Counted from the first letter of the stretch, positions 14,909 to 22,566 are shown. The stretch: DNA of 22,666 bases from a bacterium (GCA_024224995.1 JAAENB010000919.1:1-22666); one strand, 5' to 3'. A program made the numbers and translations. The notes: a model not told the origin generated them from the sequence alone.

Positions 14909-16207
14909 CTATTTTTCAATTTCAACATTCCAATCAGACTCAAAACCAATGCTCCCCCTGGAACCGTCGTAAGCATATTCCGGGTCTTCAACAAGAAAAC
15001 TTGAAGTATCTTTAGAAACCACGGTAAAGGAATTATCCTCATCCCTGGAGATTTTATGATATTTTTGAAAATTTTGAATACAATTTAATGAAATTAATAA
15101 TCTATATACACCAGGCAACATATTCACTTTTTTTAAAGTAATATCAACTCTGTGCTTTTTATCTTTTTTTATTTTAACGGTGCGAATGTTATTATGTTCC
15201 AAATTACTGTCAAGGAACAAATTATTTCCCCTGGAGTCGGTTATCCCTATTGATATTACCGGTTTATTTATTTCAATATGGGGAATAAATTCATAAAAGA
15301 TCCTGATATCTTCACCATACTTGACTTTTTTAATTTTTTTGCCTTTTTTATCCACTACACCCGCTTCCAAAAAAGTGACATCTTCCGTTAGAAAGAGTTT
15401 CCCCTGTTCCTGTTTAATATCTTTTTCATCCCTGTCCAATTGACCTTCATTCAGCAACGTTATATATTCAGCAATCATTGCGTCCGGGGTTCCTATATTG
15501 ACAATCTTCCCTTTATCCATCAACATCACTCTATCGGAAATAAATTTAACCATTTCCAATTGATGCGATACGAAAAAAATTGATCTTCCCTGGTCTCTCA
15601 TTTCGGCAATCTTTCTTAAACATTTATTTCGAAAAGCCAGGTCGCCAACCGACAGAACCTCATCAATCAGGCAGATCTCATTCTTACTATAAATAGCAAT
15701 AGAAAATCCCAGCCGTACTTTCATCCCGGAGGAATACGTGGAAACCGGAGCCTCAAGAAAGTCTCCAATATCCGCAAAAGCAATTATCTCTTCAAGTTTT
15801 CCATCAATTTCCTTCTTTTTCATTCCAAGAATAGAACCATTTACATATATATTCTCCCTACCCGATAAATGAGGATGAAAACCCGCCCCTAAAGCAATAA
15901 GTCCTCCAACATGCCCTTTAATCCGGATCTCTCCTTTATCCGGAGGAAAAATTCCATTCACCAATCGCAAAAGTGTCGACTTCCCCGAACCGTTCTTTCC
16001 TATTATTCCTAACACTTCCCCTTTTTTCAAATTGAAGTTTACATCATCCAGTGCCCAGAATTCACCTTTCCTCAGTTTGGCAGTCTTTGATCGAATGCCA
16101 ACCATATTTTTTGCCACATCAGCTGTTCCATACAAAATGGTTTTCTTAATTTCACGGCAGAACTTTTTACTGAGATGTTCCACTTCCATTACATACTCAT
16201 GATTCAT
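14909..16207 (-). CDS. wzt: O-antigen/polysaccharide ABC exporter ATPase with C-terminal substrate-binding domain (Wzt-type)
   Basis: Residues 1-245 form an ABC nucleotide-binding domain: Walker A GKNGSGKS (70-77), signature YSSGM (158-162), Walker B ICLIDE (178-183) and switch histidine in FVSHQ (212-216). The GGLIALGAGFHPHLSGRENI segment (101-120) is characteristic of the polysaccharide-export (Wzt/TagH) branch. Residues about 265-430 form a beta-rich domain like the Wzt C-terminal domain, which in O8/O9a-type systems recognises the modified end of the finished chain. Its presence fits an operon that also encodes a sulfotransferase-like/methyltransferase fusion able to cap chains (inference). 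With the adjacent permease it would flip undecaprenyl-linked polymer to the periplasm. ATG 16207 is preceded by GAGG about 10 bases upstream. Confidence 0.93.
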   Translation of the reverse strand: MNHEYVMEVEHLSKKFCREIKKTILYGTADVAKNMVGIRSKTAKLRKGEFWALDDVNFNLKKGEVLGIIGKNGSGKSTLLRLVNGIFPPDKGEIRIKGHVGGLIALGAGFHPHLSGRENIYVNGSILGMKKKEIDGKLEEIIAFADIGDFLEAPVSTYSSGMKVRLGFSIAIYSKNEICLIDEVLSVGDLAFRNKCLRKIAEMRDQGRSIFFVSHQLEMVKFISDRVMLMDKGKIVNIGTPDAMIAEYITLLNEGQLDRDEKDIKQEQGKLFLTEDVTFLEAGVVDKKGKKIKKVKYGEDIRIFYEFIPHIEINKPVISIGITDSRGNNLFLDSNLEHNNIRTVKIKKDKKHRVDITLKKVNMLPGVYRLLISLNCIQNFQKYHKISRDEDNSFTVVSKDTSSFLVEDPEYAYDGSRGSIGFESDWNVEIEK

Positions 16208-16227
16208 CGTATCACATCCTCACAGGT

Positions 16228-17082
16228 CTATATCATTTTTTCGATTACTTTATCTTCAGAAACAAAGAACAATCGCCAGGAAATCATAAAGGCAACAAAA
16301 GCAAACAGTGAAGCCAGCATATACCCGGTCCAGTTTTCCATAGTCCCTTTTATGATAATATCTCTTGTACCGCTAATCAAATATGTTAAGGGGTTCCACT
16401 TAAGTATCGTCTGGAGCAACGGGTTGTCAAATTTGGGAGAATATACGACAGGGGTAATAAACATAGCAAGCTGTAAAAAAACGAGAAACACTTTTTTCAC
16501 ATCCATCGCAAGAACACTAAATACCGACGCCACAAGCCCTATAGCAGCACCAAGAAATAAAAGAGGGATCATCAGTAAAGGAAAAAAAACGATTTTCCAA
16601 TGAGGTACAACACCGAAGATCAACAGCACAACAATTGTCAAAAGAAACGAAAGAATAAAACCGGCCAAAAAATGCGCGATTTGCTGAACCAGGAGAGCTT
16701 CATGAGGATAACTCACCTGCATAATAAACTGGGCTCCCGCTTCGAGCGTTTTGGACGCACTGTCGTAAAACCCTACAAAAAGCCCCCATATCGTGGTACC
16801 CAGCAGTACATACGCAGGATAGGGTATTCCCACATCGCCAGGATTGAACAAACCAACACTGTTCATAAAAACCCAGGAAATAATTCCAACCAGGGGAGCT
16901 AAAAGAATCCAGGTAAGACCTAAAAAAGATTTTTTATACTGCCCAATAAAATCTCTTTTAAAAAGCTGCGTGATTAAATCCTGGGAAGCTAGTATATTCC
17001 TGAGCATATGATACCAGATCTTAAAAAAGCCAAGTTTTAATCTCTGGTTGGGTGTATAAACTGTAATATTTTCTTTTTTCAT
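16228..17082 (-). CDS. wzm: O-antigen/polysaccharide ABC exporter permease (Wzm-type)
   Basis: The 284-residue protein belongs to the ABC-2 type polysaccharide export permeases. An amphipathic N-terminus with the typical LFKRDFIGQYKKSFLG stretch leads into about six hydrophobic spans, beginning at LTWILLAPLVGIISWVF. Later spans are around PAYVLLGTTIWGLF, FLAGFILSFLLTIVVLLIF, PLLMIPLLFLGAAIGLVASV, VFLVFLQLAMFITPVVY and LASLFAFVAFMISW. FITPVVYSP and NPLTYLI are conserved in this family. It forms the inner-membrane channel for the Wzt ATPase encoded 20 bases downstream. I chose ATG 17082 over an in-frame TTG at 17094 because GGAA lies 6 bases before the ATG and would be lost inside the longer reading frame. 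Confidence 0.92.
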   Translation of the reverse strand: MKKENITVYTPNQRLKLGFFKIWYHMLRNILASQDLITQLFKRDFIGQYKKSFLGLTWILLAPLVGIISWVFMNSVGLFNPGDVGIPYPAYVLLGTTIWGLFVGFYDSASKTLEAGAQFIMQVSYPHEALLVQQIAHFLAGFILSFLLTIVVLLIFGVVPHWKIVFFPLLMIPLLFLGAAIGLVASVFSVLAMDVKKVFLVFLQLAMFITPVVYSPKFDNPLLQTILKWNPLTYLISGTRDIIIKGTMENWTGYMLASLFAFVAFMISWRLFFVSEDKVIEKMI

Positions 17083-17101
17083 AAAAAGTTCCAAAATTTA
17101 A

Positions 17102-17653
17102 TTATAAACCGGCAATATTATTCCGCTCTCCCCACACAACAAGAGCCTTTTCTAAATTCAAACTATCTTTTAACTGGGCAAGCTCATCCCGCCTCAACGG
17201 CAGCACCCGGATCTTTCTTTTAATCATAACTTCCGCTTTTTCCACCAGCCCCGTTAAATAATTCTTATCTATCTCGCCCACAATAACAAGGTCAATTATC
17301 CCGGAATCAATCCCAATAGCATAATCACCTATCAAAAAGGCAACATCTACATTCCCTAATTTTGCAAGAACACTGTCAACAAGTTTGTCAATTCCAACAT
17401 ATTTCCTAATAACACTATTCAATTCCGTAAACAAAGGATGCGCTGAATTTGCCCGGTACAGCTTTTTCCTTCCATTCGAGTTTTTTTCAATCAGCCCCGC
17501 TTTGGTAAAACGATCCAGCTCAACCCTGACTCCATTGGTAGACTCTCCAAGCTCATCGGCAAGACCGCGCAAATAAGTTTCGGTTCCGGGATTCAGAAAA
17601 AACTTTAGCAACAACTTAATCCTGGTCTTGGATGTAATGAGCGATTCAAGCAA
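17102..17653 (-). CDS. Winged-helix regulator with a degenerate nucleotidyltransferase-like domain
   Basis: First gene of the operon, 183 residues. Residues 1-85 form a winged helix of ArsR-like type, with recognition helix near ESTNGVRVELDRFTKAGLI (37-55) and a wing at NSNGRKKLYRA. Residues 95-160 resemble the MNT-type nucleotidyltransferase fold: VAFLIGDYAIGIDSGIIDLV (104-123). However, the usual Gly-Ser and paired Asp-x-Asp are reduced to GD and a single Asp121, so catalysis is unlikely. Similar short regulators head polysaccharide clusters in other bacteria. I take TTG at 17653 as start: AGGTG lies 6 bases upstream, and the MLESLITSKTRIK opening is typical. The GTG at 17662 would contain that ribosome site. 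Probable autoregulator through the 17687-17713 inverted repeat (inference). Confidence 0.78.
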   Translation of the reverse strand: MLESLITSKTRIKLLLKFFLNPGTETYLRGLADELGESTNGVRVELDRFTKAGLIEKNSNGRKKLYRANSAHPLFTELNSVIRKYVGIDKLVDSVLAKLGNVDVAFLIGDYAIGIDSGIIDLVIVGEIDKNYLTGLVEKAEVMIKRKIRVLPLRRDELAQLKDSLNLEKALVVWGERNNIAGL

Positions 17654-17686
17654 AATTAACACCTGTTTTAAGCAAATTCAAACCTC

Positions 17687-17713
17687 TTTATGAGTAAAGA
17701 ACTTACTCATAAA
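17687..17713. promoter_or_regulatory. Perfect 11-bp inverted repeat, probable operator of the polysaccharide operon
   Basis: TTTATGAGTAA (17687-17697) and TTACTCATAAA (17703-17713) are perfect inverted arms around a 5-base centre. The dyad covers the -10/start region of the minus-strand promoter, the usual place for a repressor site. It could instead fold in the leader RNA, but no T-run follows on the minus strand, so a terminator is unlikely. The operon's own winged-helix protein is the natural candidate ligand. Confidence 0.6.
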
Positions 17714-17729
17714 AGAAAAAGAGTGTCAA
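17700..17729 (-). promoter_or_regulatory. Probable main promoter of the polysaccharide operon
   Basis: A perfect -35 TTGACA (17724-17729) is preceded by an A/T-only stretch (17731-17744) resembling an UP element and followed after 18 bases by TAAGTT (17700-17705), a weak -10. The start point would be near 17693, giving a leader of about 40 bases before the TTG start of the regulator. A second TTGACA (17783-17788) lies upstream with TATGCT (17758-17763) 19 bases on, a less likely alternative. The weak -10 suggests dependence on an activator or relief from repression. Confidence 0.5.
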
Positions 17730-17811
17730 GTTTTTTTTATTTATTTCAAGCAAAGAGAGCATATTCGAGCAAATAAACCATTTGTCAAGCAAAACCTCAC
17801 AAAAAAAGAGC

Positions 17812-17846
17812 TTGCAATCCCCATTCACGTCCAATACTATTATAAT
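17812..17846 (+). promoter_or_regulatory. Promoter and start-deciding ribosome site of the DUF2804 gene
   Basis: TTGCAA (17812-17817) and TACTAT (17835-17840) are 17 bases apart, and a perfect TATAAT overlaps at 17841-17846. Transcription would start near 17847-17853. A strong GGAGG (17861-17865) then lies 6 bases before ATG 17872. The in-frame ATG that begins inside the TATAAT (17845) and the TTG at 17782 therefore fall in or before the promoter and are not used. Confidence 0.6.
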
Positions 17847-17871
17847 GTCATATTATACCCGGAGGCCAGTC

Positions 17872-18900
17872 ATGTACAAAATAATCGGCGACAACAACAA
17901 AGTCAACTACGGGGTCATTGACGAACCCGTCGACTTCAACTACAAGGACTTTAAACTCCTTAACTTCTTCGGTAAAGAGATAAAAGGGCTCAAAAAAAAG
18001 TACACTTTCCACATGTTCAACTACCTGGGCATTATTGCCGATGATTTCCTGATTGGCCTGGCCTGTGTAGACCTGGGCTATATGTACAATGTATTCTGCT
18101 ATTTATACAACTACAAAGAGGGACTTCTCTACGAATTCGACACAAAGGGACGCGGCGGAAGCAAAGTCCTTCGCTTCCCCGCAAACCCCGATGAATACCG
18201 CCTGCACCTTGAAAAAGGGAAAAACCACCTGGTGATTAACAAATCCCATGAAACAGGACACCTGGAAGTAGAAGCTTCTTTTGAGGATACCCTCTCGTTA
18301 AAAGGAGAGTTTAAATACGGGTTTAAAAGCCACCAGCCGCTGCGGGTGCTCAACCCCTCGGACCCCTACAGATGGACATTTACCGAAAAATGTTCACCGA
18401 TCCTGCCGGACAAACTGGAAATAACGTACAAAAACGAAAAACTGAAATTTGACATGGATAAAGTAATTTTGCTGTACGACTGGACAGGCGGCTATCTCAA
18501 GCGGCATACCAACTGGTACTGGGCCGCGTTTGGCGGCATACTGCCGGACAGAAAAAAAACCAGGATTGGCGCGAATTTCGCTGCTTTCGTTAATGAAACT
18601 TTTTTCGCGGAAAACGCTTTCTGGATCAACAACAAACGGAACCGCGTACACCGCTGCGTCTATGATTTCAATCCCATGAATCTATATAATCCCTGGCATA
18701 TCTGGGATGAAGAAGGCAGTGTTGATATTATATTCCGGCCCATGGGCGAACGAAATGAAAAATTCAACGGTCTTTTCGCGAAAGCGGATTTTCGCCAGTT
18801 TGTAGGTTCATTTGAGGGAACGTTAAAACCCAGGGGTTCAAAGGCCCTTAAATTTGAGGAGGTGCACGGGTTTACTGAGTTCCATAGTGTCTTGTGGTAA
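17872..18900 (+). CDS. DUF2804 family protein, function unknown
   Basis: The 342-residue soluble protein is rich in aromatic beta-strands. It matches the DUF2804 pattern: an N-terminal WDYY-like region (here FHMFNYLGIIADDFLIGLA), a central DWTGGYLKRHTNWYWA (residues 201-216) followed by GILPDRKKTRIGANFA, and a C-terminal FEGTL with a closing histidine-rich HGFTEFHSVLW. No catalytic motif or signal peptide is visible; the fold looks lipocalin/calycin-like, hence perhaps lipid- or carotenoid-related (weak inference). It has its own promoter, is divergent from the glycan operon and is noticeably more G+C-rich than the genes at 9-15 kb. It is probably unrelated to polysaccharide synthesis. The start rests on GGAGG 6 bases upstream and on the promoter position. 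Confidence 0.8.
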   Translation: MYKIIGDNNKVNYGVIDEPVDFNYKDFKLLNFFGKEIKGLKKKYTFHMFNYLGIIADDFLIGLACVDLGYMYNVFCYLYNYKEGLLYEFDTKGRGGSKVLRFPANPDEYRLHLEKGKNHLVINKSHETGHLEVEASFEDTLSLKGEFKYGFKSHQPLRVLNPSDPYRWTFTEKCSPILPDKLEITYKNEKLKFDMDKVILLYDWTGGYLKRHTNWYWAAFGGILPDRKKTRIGANFAAFVNETFFAENAFWINNKRNRVHRCVYDFNPMNLYNPWHIWDEEGSVDIIFRPMGERNEKFNGLFAKADFRQFVGSFEGTLKPRGSKALKFEEVHGFTEFHSVLW

Positions 18901-18930
18901 CTACTTTTTTACCAGTCCCATATTTTTGCC

Positions 18931-18959
18931 TTGCCAAAAGTAAAATTGTGCGCTACAAT
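18931..18959 (+). promoter_or_regulatory. Probable promoter of the two-kinase operon
   Basis: TTGCCA (18931-18936), exactly 17 bases, then TACAAT (18954-18959): each hexamer matches the sigma70 consensus at five of six positions. The start point would be near 18966, leaving a leader of about 80 bases to the TTG start at 19046. It lies directly after the DUF2804 stop, with no clear terminator in between. Confidence 0.6.
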
Positions 18960-18972
18960 ACAGTACTGTATT
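18957..18972. promoter_or_regulatory. Perfect 16-bp palindrome at the kinase promoter start site (candidate operator)
   Basis: AATACAGTACTGTATT reads the same on both strands. It overlaps the last three bases of the -10 and the predicted start point, the classic position for a repressor. It differs from the CTGT-N8-ACAG LexA box because the half-sites are in the opposite order. No regulator is assigned. Confidence 0.5.
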
Positions 18973-19045
18973 CCATTAGATTCTGTCGGCATGATTAGCA
19001 GTTTTGTTTTCCAGGGGCGGAGTCTTTCGGGTAAGGGGTATTGTC

Positions 19046-20689
19046 TTGAATAAACCGAGAATTCTTATAGTAGAAGATGAACATATAACAGCTATCTACC
19101 TGAAAAAGACATTACAGGTCCGTGGATATGAAGTCGTGGGTATAACCGGGTCCGGGCGTGAAGCAATTACGCTCATAGAAGAACATCTGCCTAACCTGAT
19201 AATTATGGACATTATGCTGGAAGATGATATAGACGGAATCGAAGTAGCGGCGCAAATTCAATCCCACCTGGATATCCCCATACTCTATTTAACCGCCAGC
19301 ATGGATGAAAACAACCTTCAGCGGGCCAAGCAGACCGGTGCTTACGGGTATCTCATAAAACCGGTAAAAGAATACGAGTTATACTCATCGATTGAAACCT
19401 GTCTCATTAAACACAATTATGAAAAGCAATTACGGGAAAGTGAAAACAAGTACCGTTCCCTCTTCGAGAACATGATTGAGGGATTTGTCTACTGCAAAGT
19501 AATCCCCGACAGCTCAAATAAAATAAGTGACTATGAATTTATTGAAGCAAACGAAGCATTCGAAAACCTGATTAGACTCAAAAGAGACGAAATTATAGGC
19601 AAACGCGTTACCACGTTGTTCCCGGGAGACGAAAGTGATTGGTTATACCTCAACGGTCGAGAACCGAACCAGGGAAAAAAAGTAAAATTCGATAAATACT
19701 TCAACTCGCTGGATAAATGGTATTCTATCGCGTCCTATTGGCAGGGTGAAGGATACATCGTAACAATGTTCGAGGACATTACCACGCGGAAAAAAGCGGA
19801 AGAAAAGATACAAAAACTGAATGAAGAGCTTGAAGAACGGGTTACAAAACGGACCAGGGAACTGGAAATCGCGAATAATTCTCTTAATGAAACCTTAAAA
19901 ACAATTATCGAAGCCAAAGACCAGATCGTTGAAGCGGAAAAAATGGCCTGTCTGGGAGAACTGGTGGGCGGGGTTGCTCATGAAATAAATACCCCCCTGG
20001 GCATTGGCATTACCGCTGCCTCTCTGCTGCAGGATAAAACAAAATGGCTGCTGGACCTTATGTTCATAAAAAAAATGACCCGTACCGACCTGATTAGATA
20101 CTCCGAAACCGCGACCGACGCGTTGTCGGCCATACTCTTAAACCTGAAACATGCCGACGAGCTGCTCACCAATTTCAAACAGGTGGCTGTTGATCAATAT
20201 ACCGAAGCCCGGAGAAAATTTAATCTTAAAGAATACATTGAAGAAGTGCTTCTTAACCTGAGCTATAAGTATAAACGGACCAAACGCGTTATTACCCTGA
20301 ACTGCTCTCCCGGGCTGGAAATAAACAGTTTTCCCGGCATCTATTTCCAGATCATTTCCAACCTGGTAATGAACTCCCTTATCCATGCCTTTGAAGAAAG
20401 GGAAGAGGGAGCGATTACCCTGGATATTTGTGTTGAAGAAGAAAAAATTCGTATTGAATACTCCGACGATGGAACCGGTATGGACGAAGAAAAAGTAAAA
20501 AAAATATTCCACCCATTCTTTACCACCAAACGAAACAAAGGTGGGATGGGGCTTGGCATGCATATTGTTTACAACCTGGTGACAGGAAAACTTGGCGGGC
20601 AAATAAGCTGTAAAAGCTCAAGGGGAAAAGGAACAACCTTTACCATGCTCATACCAATAAGCCATGATGAAAATATCAAGGTGAAATAA
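19046..20689 (+). CDS. Response-regulator/PAS/histidine kinase (REC-PAS-HisKA-HATPase), cytoplasmic
   Basis: The 547-residue protein has four parts. A receiver (1-120) has acidic pocket E10-D11-E12, phospho-acceptor D55, T83 and K105. A PAS-like sensor (about 130-247) ends in FEDIT. A coiled coil follows (250-298). The transmitter has H-box GGVAHEINTPLG (308-319, H312), N-box NLVMNSLIHAF (439-449, N443), G1 DDGTGMD (474-480) and G2 GMGLGM (500-505). All catalytic boxes are intact and no membrane span exists, so it senses an internal signal or a phosphoryl input. TTG 19046 is chosen because AAGGGG lies 7 bases upstream and MNKPRILIVEDE is a typical receiver start; the frame is open to 19004. 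It is followed 24 bases later by a similar protein, probably in the same operon. Confidence 0.9.
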   Translation: MNKPRILIVEDEHITAIYLKKTLQVRGYEVVGITGSGREAITLIEEHLPNLIIMDIMLEDDIDGIEVAAQIQSHLDIPILYLTASMDENNLQRAKQTGAYGYLIKPVKEYELYSSIETCLIKHNYEKQLRESENKYRSLFENMIEGFVYCKVIPDSSNKISDYEFIEANEAFENLIRLKRDEIIGKRVTTLFPGDESDWLYLNGREPNQGKKVKFDKYFNSLDKWYSIASYWQGEGYIVTMFEDITTRKKAEEKIQKLNEELEERVTKRTRELEIANNSLNETLKTIIEAKDQIVEAEKMACLGELVGGVAHEINTPLGIGITAASLLQDKTKWLLDLMFIKKMTRTDLIRYSETATDALSAILLNLKHADELLTNFKQVAVDQYTEARRKFNLKEYIEEVLLNLSYKYKRTKRVITLNCSPGLEINSFPGIYFQIISNLVMNSLIHAFEEREEGAITLDICVEEEKIRIEYSDDGTGMDEEKVKKIFHPFFTTKRNKGGMGLGMHIVYNLVTGKLGGQISCKSSRGKGTTFTMLIPISHDENIKVK

Positions 20690-20713
20690 GATACAGTAGG
20701 GAGATATTGGATT

Positions 20714-22453
20714 ATGAATCAGCAGGAAATAAACATTCTCATTGTAGAAGATGACATTACCTCAGCTCAAATGCTGAAAAGCCTCACCGTCAAATCGGGC
20801 TATACCGTAGTGGGAGTAGTCAGCACCGGGGAAGAGGCAATTGAAAAAGCAGGGCAGCTTAAAAACGGACTTATCCTTATGGATATTGGCCTGCTTGGAA
20901 AAATCGACGGAATTGAAGCGGCGGAACAAATTCACAAAGAGTTCCAAATCCCCTTTATTTATATCACCGGCGGAAGCGATAAAGAAACCTTTGAACGGGC
21001 AAAAAAAAGTATGCCCTTTGGCTACATCCTGAAGCCCTTTGATATTAATATCTTACAGGCAACTATTGAGATGGCTATCTACAAATACCAGGTAGAACAG
21101 GAACTGGTGGAATATAAAAACAAGCTTGAAAATAAAGTCGCTGAACGAACGGAAAAGCTCTCAAACGCCAATGAAATGATGGCAAAAGAGATGGCACTGC
21201 GGGAGCAGGCAGAAGAAGACCTCATGATTTTCAACTCCGCTGTGGAGCAGAGCCCCAATAGTGTTATCATAGTAAATCAAAAAGGTATTGTTGAATACGT
21301 AAATAAAATGTTCGCGAAACTCTCGGGCCATTCAGTCTCCGACTTAATAGGAATAGATGTTGCCACGCCGGGCAACCCCGTAATCGCGGAACATGACATA
21401 TGGAAAAAAATGACATCCGGCGATAAATGGCGCGGAGAAATATATAACATCAACAAAACCGGTGAAATCTATTACGGCTCCGCGTACGTGAGCACAATAA
21501 AAGACTCGGACAACAAGGTCTCCAGGTATATAATTGTTACCGAAGATATCACCAGGGAAAAAAAAGAAAAACTGGAAGTTACCAAAATACAGGAGACCCT
21601 GGAAAAATCAAAGATCGACGGGCTCGACAAAGAACTGGACTGGCAGGAATGGAAAGAAAAAATGAAAACGCTGAACACCTCCCGTACCGACAGGTCTCTG
21701 TTCAAGAATATCCACAACAGTTTCACCCAGGGTGCCGGCTTTGGCGCCATCATATCACTTATTGAGATGCTCTCAACAGGGGCCATAAAACAGGACAGCG
21801 ACTATATCGTAGACGGAACTATTTTTGATCTTATGCTGAGCAATGTCGCAACAGCCCAGGATACCTTTAAGACTTTCTCCAGTATTGACTGGATAATAGC
21901 AAATGATTTTGAACTTGAACGCTTAACGCTGCAGGAGATGTATGATTTTCTCAAAGCGGTGATTCATAAAGCAAAAGAATATTGCCCGATAAAAAACCAG
22001 AATATCGCGATCAATGAGCTCAATTTCGGCTACAACGATATTTGCGTAAATATGAACAAAGAATATTTCTATAAAGCTTTTTATGAACTGCTGCTGAATG
22101 CCTTAAAATTCTCTAAAAATGATTCATATATTACCGTTGTCATTCGCATCATCAGCAGGGACATTACAATCTCCATTGTCAGCAGTCCCTTAAAAGAGGA
22201 AAAAGACATTATTGGTATTCCGAAAGAATACGCGGTTGAGGTTTTTGAACCGTTTTACCGGCTTACTAAATTTGTCTATGAAAAATACAAGACCCTGGAC
22301 TTTGGCCTGGGCCTTACCCTGGTGGAAAAAATCGTAAATAAACACGGGGGAGAAGTGGCGGCTGAAAATATTATGGATCACTCAAATCTGAAACAGGAGC
22401 CCCAGGTTAAAGTAAATTTTACCATAAAACTTCCTGTGGCAAAAGACAAGTAG
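20714..22453 (+). CDS. Response-regulator/PAS/histidine-kinase-like protein with atypical H-box and missing G1 box
   Basis: The 579-residue protein has a receiver (1-125: E12-D13-D14, D57, T85, K107), a coiled coil (126-168), a PAS domain (170-282, closing with VTEDITRE) and a transmitter-like region. The likely phospho-acceptor is H334 in SLFKNIHNSFTQGAGFG (328-344), unlike the HE-x-R/N-x-P box. The ATPase-like domain keeps an N-box (ELLLNALKFS, N462) and a G2 (FGLGLTLVEKIVNKHGG). At the G1 position, however, it reads IVSSPLKEEKDIIG instead of Asp-x-Gly, so nucleotide binding may be weak or lost. It may be phosphorylated by, or modulate, the complete kinase encoded 24 bases upstream (inference). 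The start is ATG 20714 with GGGAG about 10 bases upstream. No membrane segments. Confidence 0.87.
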   Translation: MNQQEINILIVEDDITSAQMLKSLTVKSGYTVVGVVSTGEEAIEKAGQLKNGLILMDIGLLGKIDGIEAAEQIHKEFQIPFIYITGGSDKETFERAKKSMPFGYILKPFDINILQATIEMAIYKYQVEQELVEYKNKLENKVAERTEKLSNANEMMAKEMALREQAEEDLMIFNSAVEQSPNSVIIVNQKGIVEYVNKMFAKLSGHSVSDLIGIDVATPGNPVIAEHDIWKKMTSGDKWRGEIYNINKTGEIYYGSAYVSTIKDSDNKVSRYIIVTEDITREKKEKLEVTKIQETLEKSKIDGLDKELDWQEWKEKMKTLNTSRTDRSLFKNIHNSFTQGAGFGAIISLIEMLSTGAIKQDSDYIVDGTIFDLMLSNVATAQDTFKTFSSIDWIIANDFELERLTLQEMYDFLKAVIHKAKEYCPIKNQNIAINELNFGYNDICVNMNKEYFYKAFYELLLNALKFSKNDSYITVVIRIISRDITISIVSSPLKEEKDIIGIPKEYAVEVFEPFYRLTKFVYEKYKTLDFGLGLTLVEKIVNKHGGEVAAENIMDHSNLKQEPQVKVNFTIKLPVAKDK

Positions 22454-22513
22454 CCGGGGCAACACAAAAACCGACTAATGGTACTTTTTTTTAAAAAATA
22501 CACCTTTTAATTC

Positions 22514-22566
22514 TTGACAAACCAGCCCTTTTAAAACAATGTCCTCACAGATAAACAGTGTTTATC
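22514..22566 (+). promoter_or_regulatory. Possible promoter with downstream 17-bp inverted repeat for a gene beyond the right edge
   Basis: A perfect TTGACA (22514-22519) has only a poor -10 about 17 bases on (CAATGT, 22537-22542). GATAAACA and TGTTTATC (22550-22566) form a perfect 8-bp inverted repeat around a central G, just past the predicted start. It may be an operator; no gene begins before the window ends, so function is open. Confidence 0.25.

Larger units (their letters stand above)
17645..17794 (-). repeat. Five direct copies of a TTTGCTTGAA-like motif around the operon promoter
   Basis: Read on the minus strand, TTTGCTTGA-like words occur at 17784-17794 (TTTTGCTTGAC), 17764-17774 (ATTTGCTCGAA), 17745-17755 (CTTTGCTTGAA), 17667-17677 (ATTTGCTTAAA) and 17645-17655 (TTTTGCTTGAA, covering the regulator start codon). 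The three upstream copies are 19-20 bases apart and the two downstream ones 22 apart, close to two helical turns. A partial copy, AACTTGAC, forms part of the -35. They look like binding sites for a DNA-binding protein, but composition bias in an A+T-rich leader could contribute. Confidence 0.55.

Noticed and set aside
18903..18941. ACTTTT...AAAAGT pair after the DUF2804 stop as a terminator
   Set aside because: Only six A/T-rich pairs with a 28-base loop, overlapping the better-supported kinase promoter.
18957..18972. LexA (SOS) box
   Set aside because: The half-sites are ACAG then CTGT, the reverse of CTGT-N8-ACAG, and no SOS gene is adjacent.
20138..20602. 154-codon open frame on the minus strand inside the first kinase gene
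   Set aside because: It is antisense to a complete, motif-rich kinase domain, has no ribosome site and shows a low-complexity Phe-rich product typical of a shadow frame.
21001..21008. Run of eight A in the second kinase gene as a phase-variation or frameshift site
   Set aside because: The frame is continuous across it and encodes a normal receiver segment; A-runs are common in this sequence.
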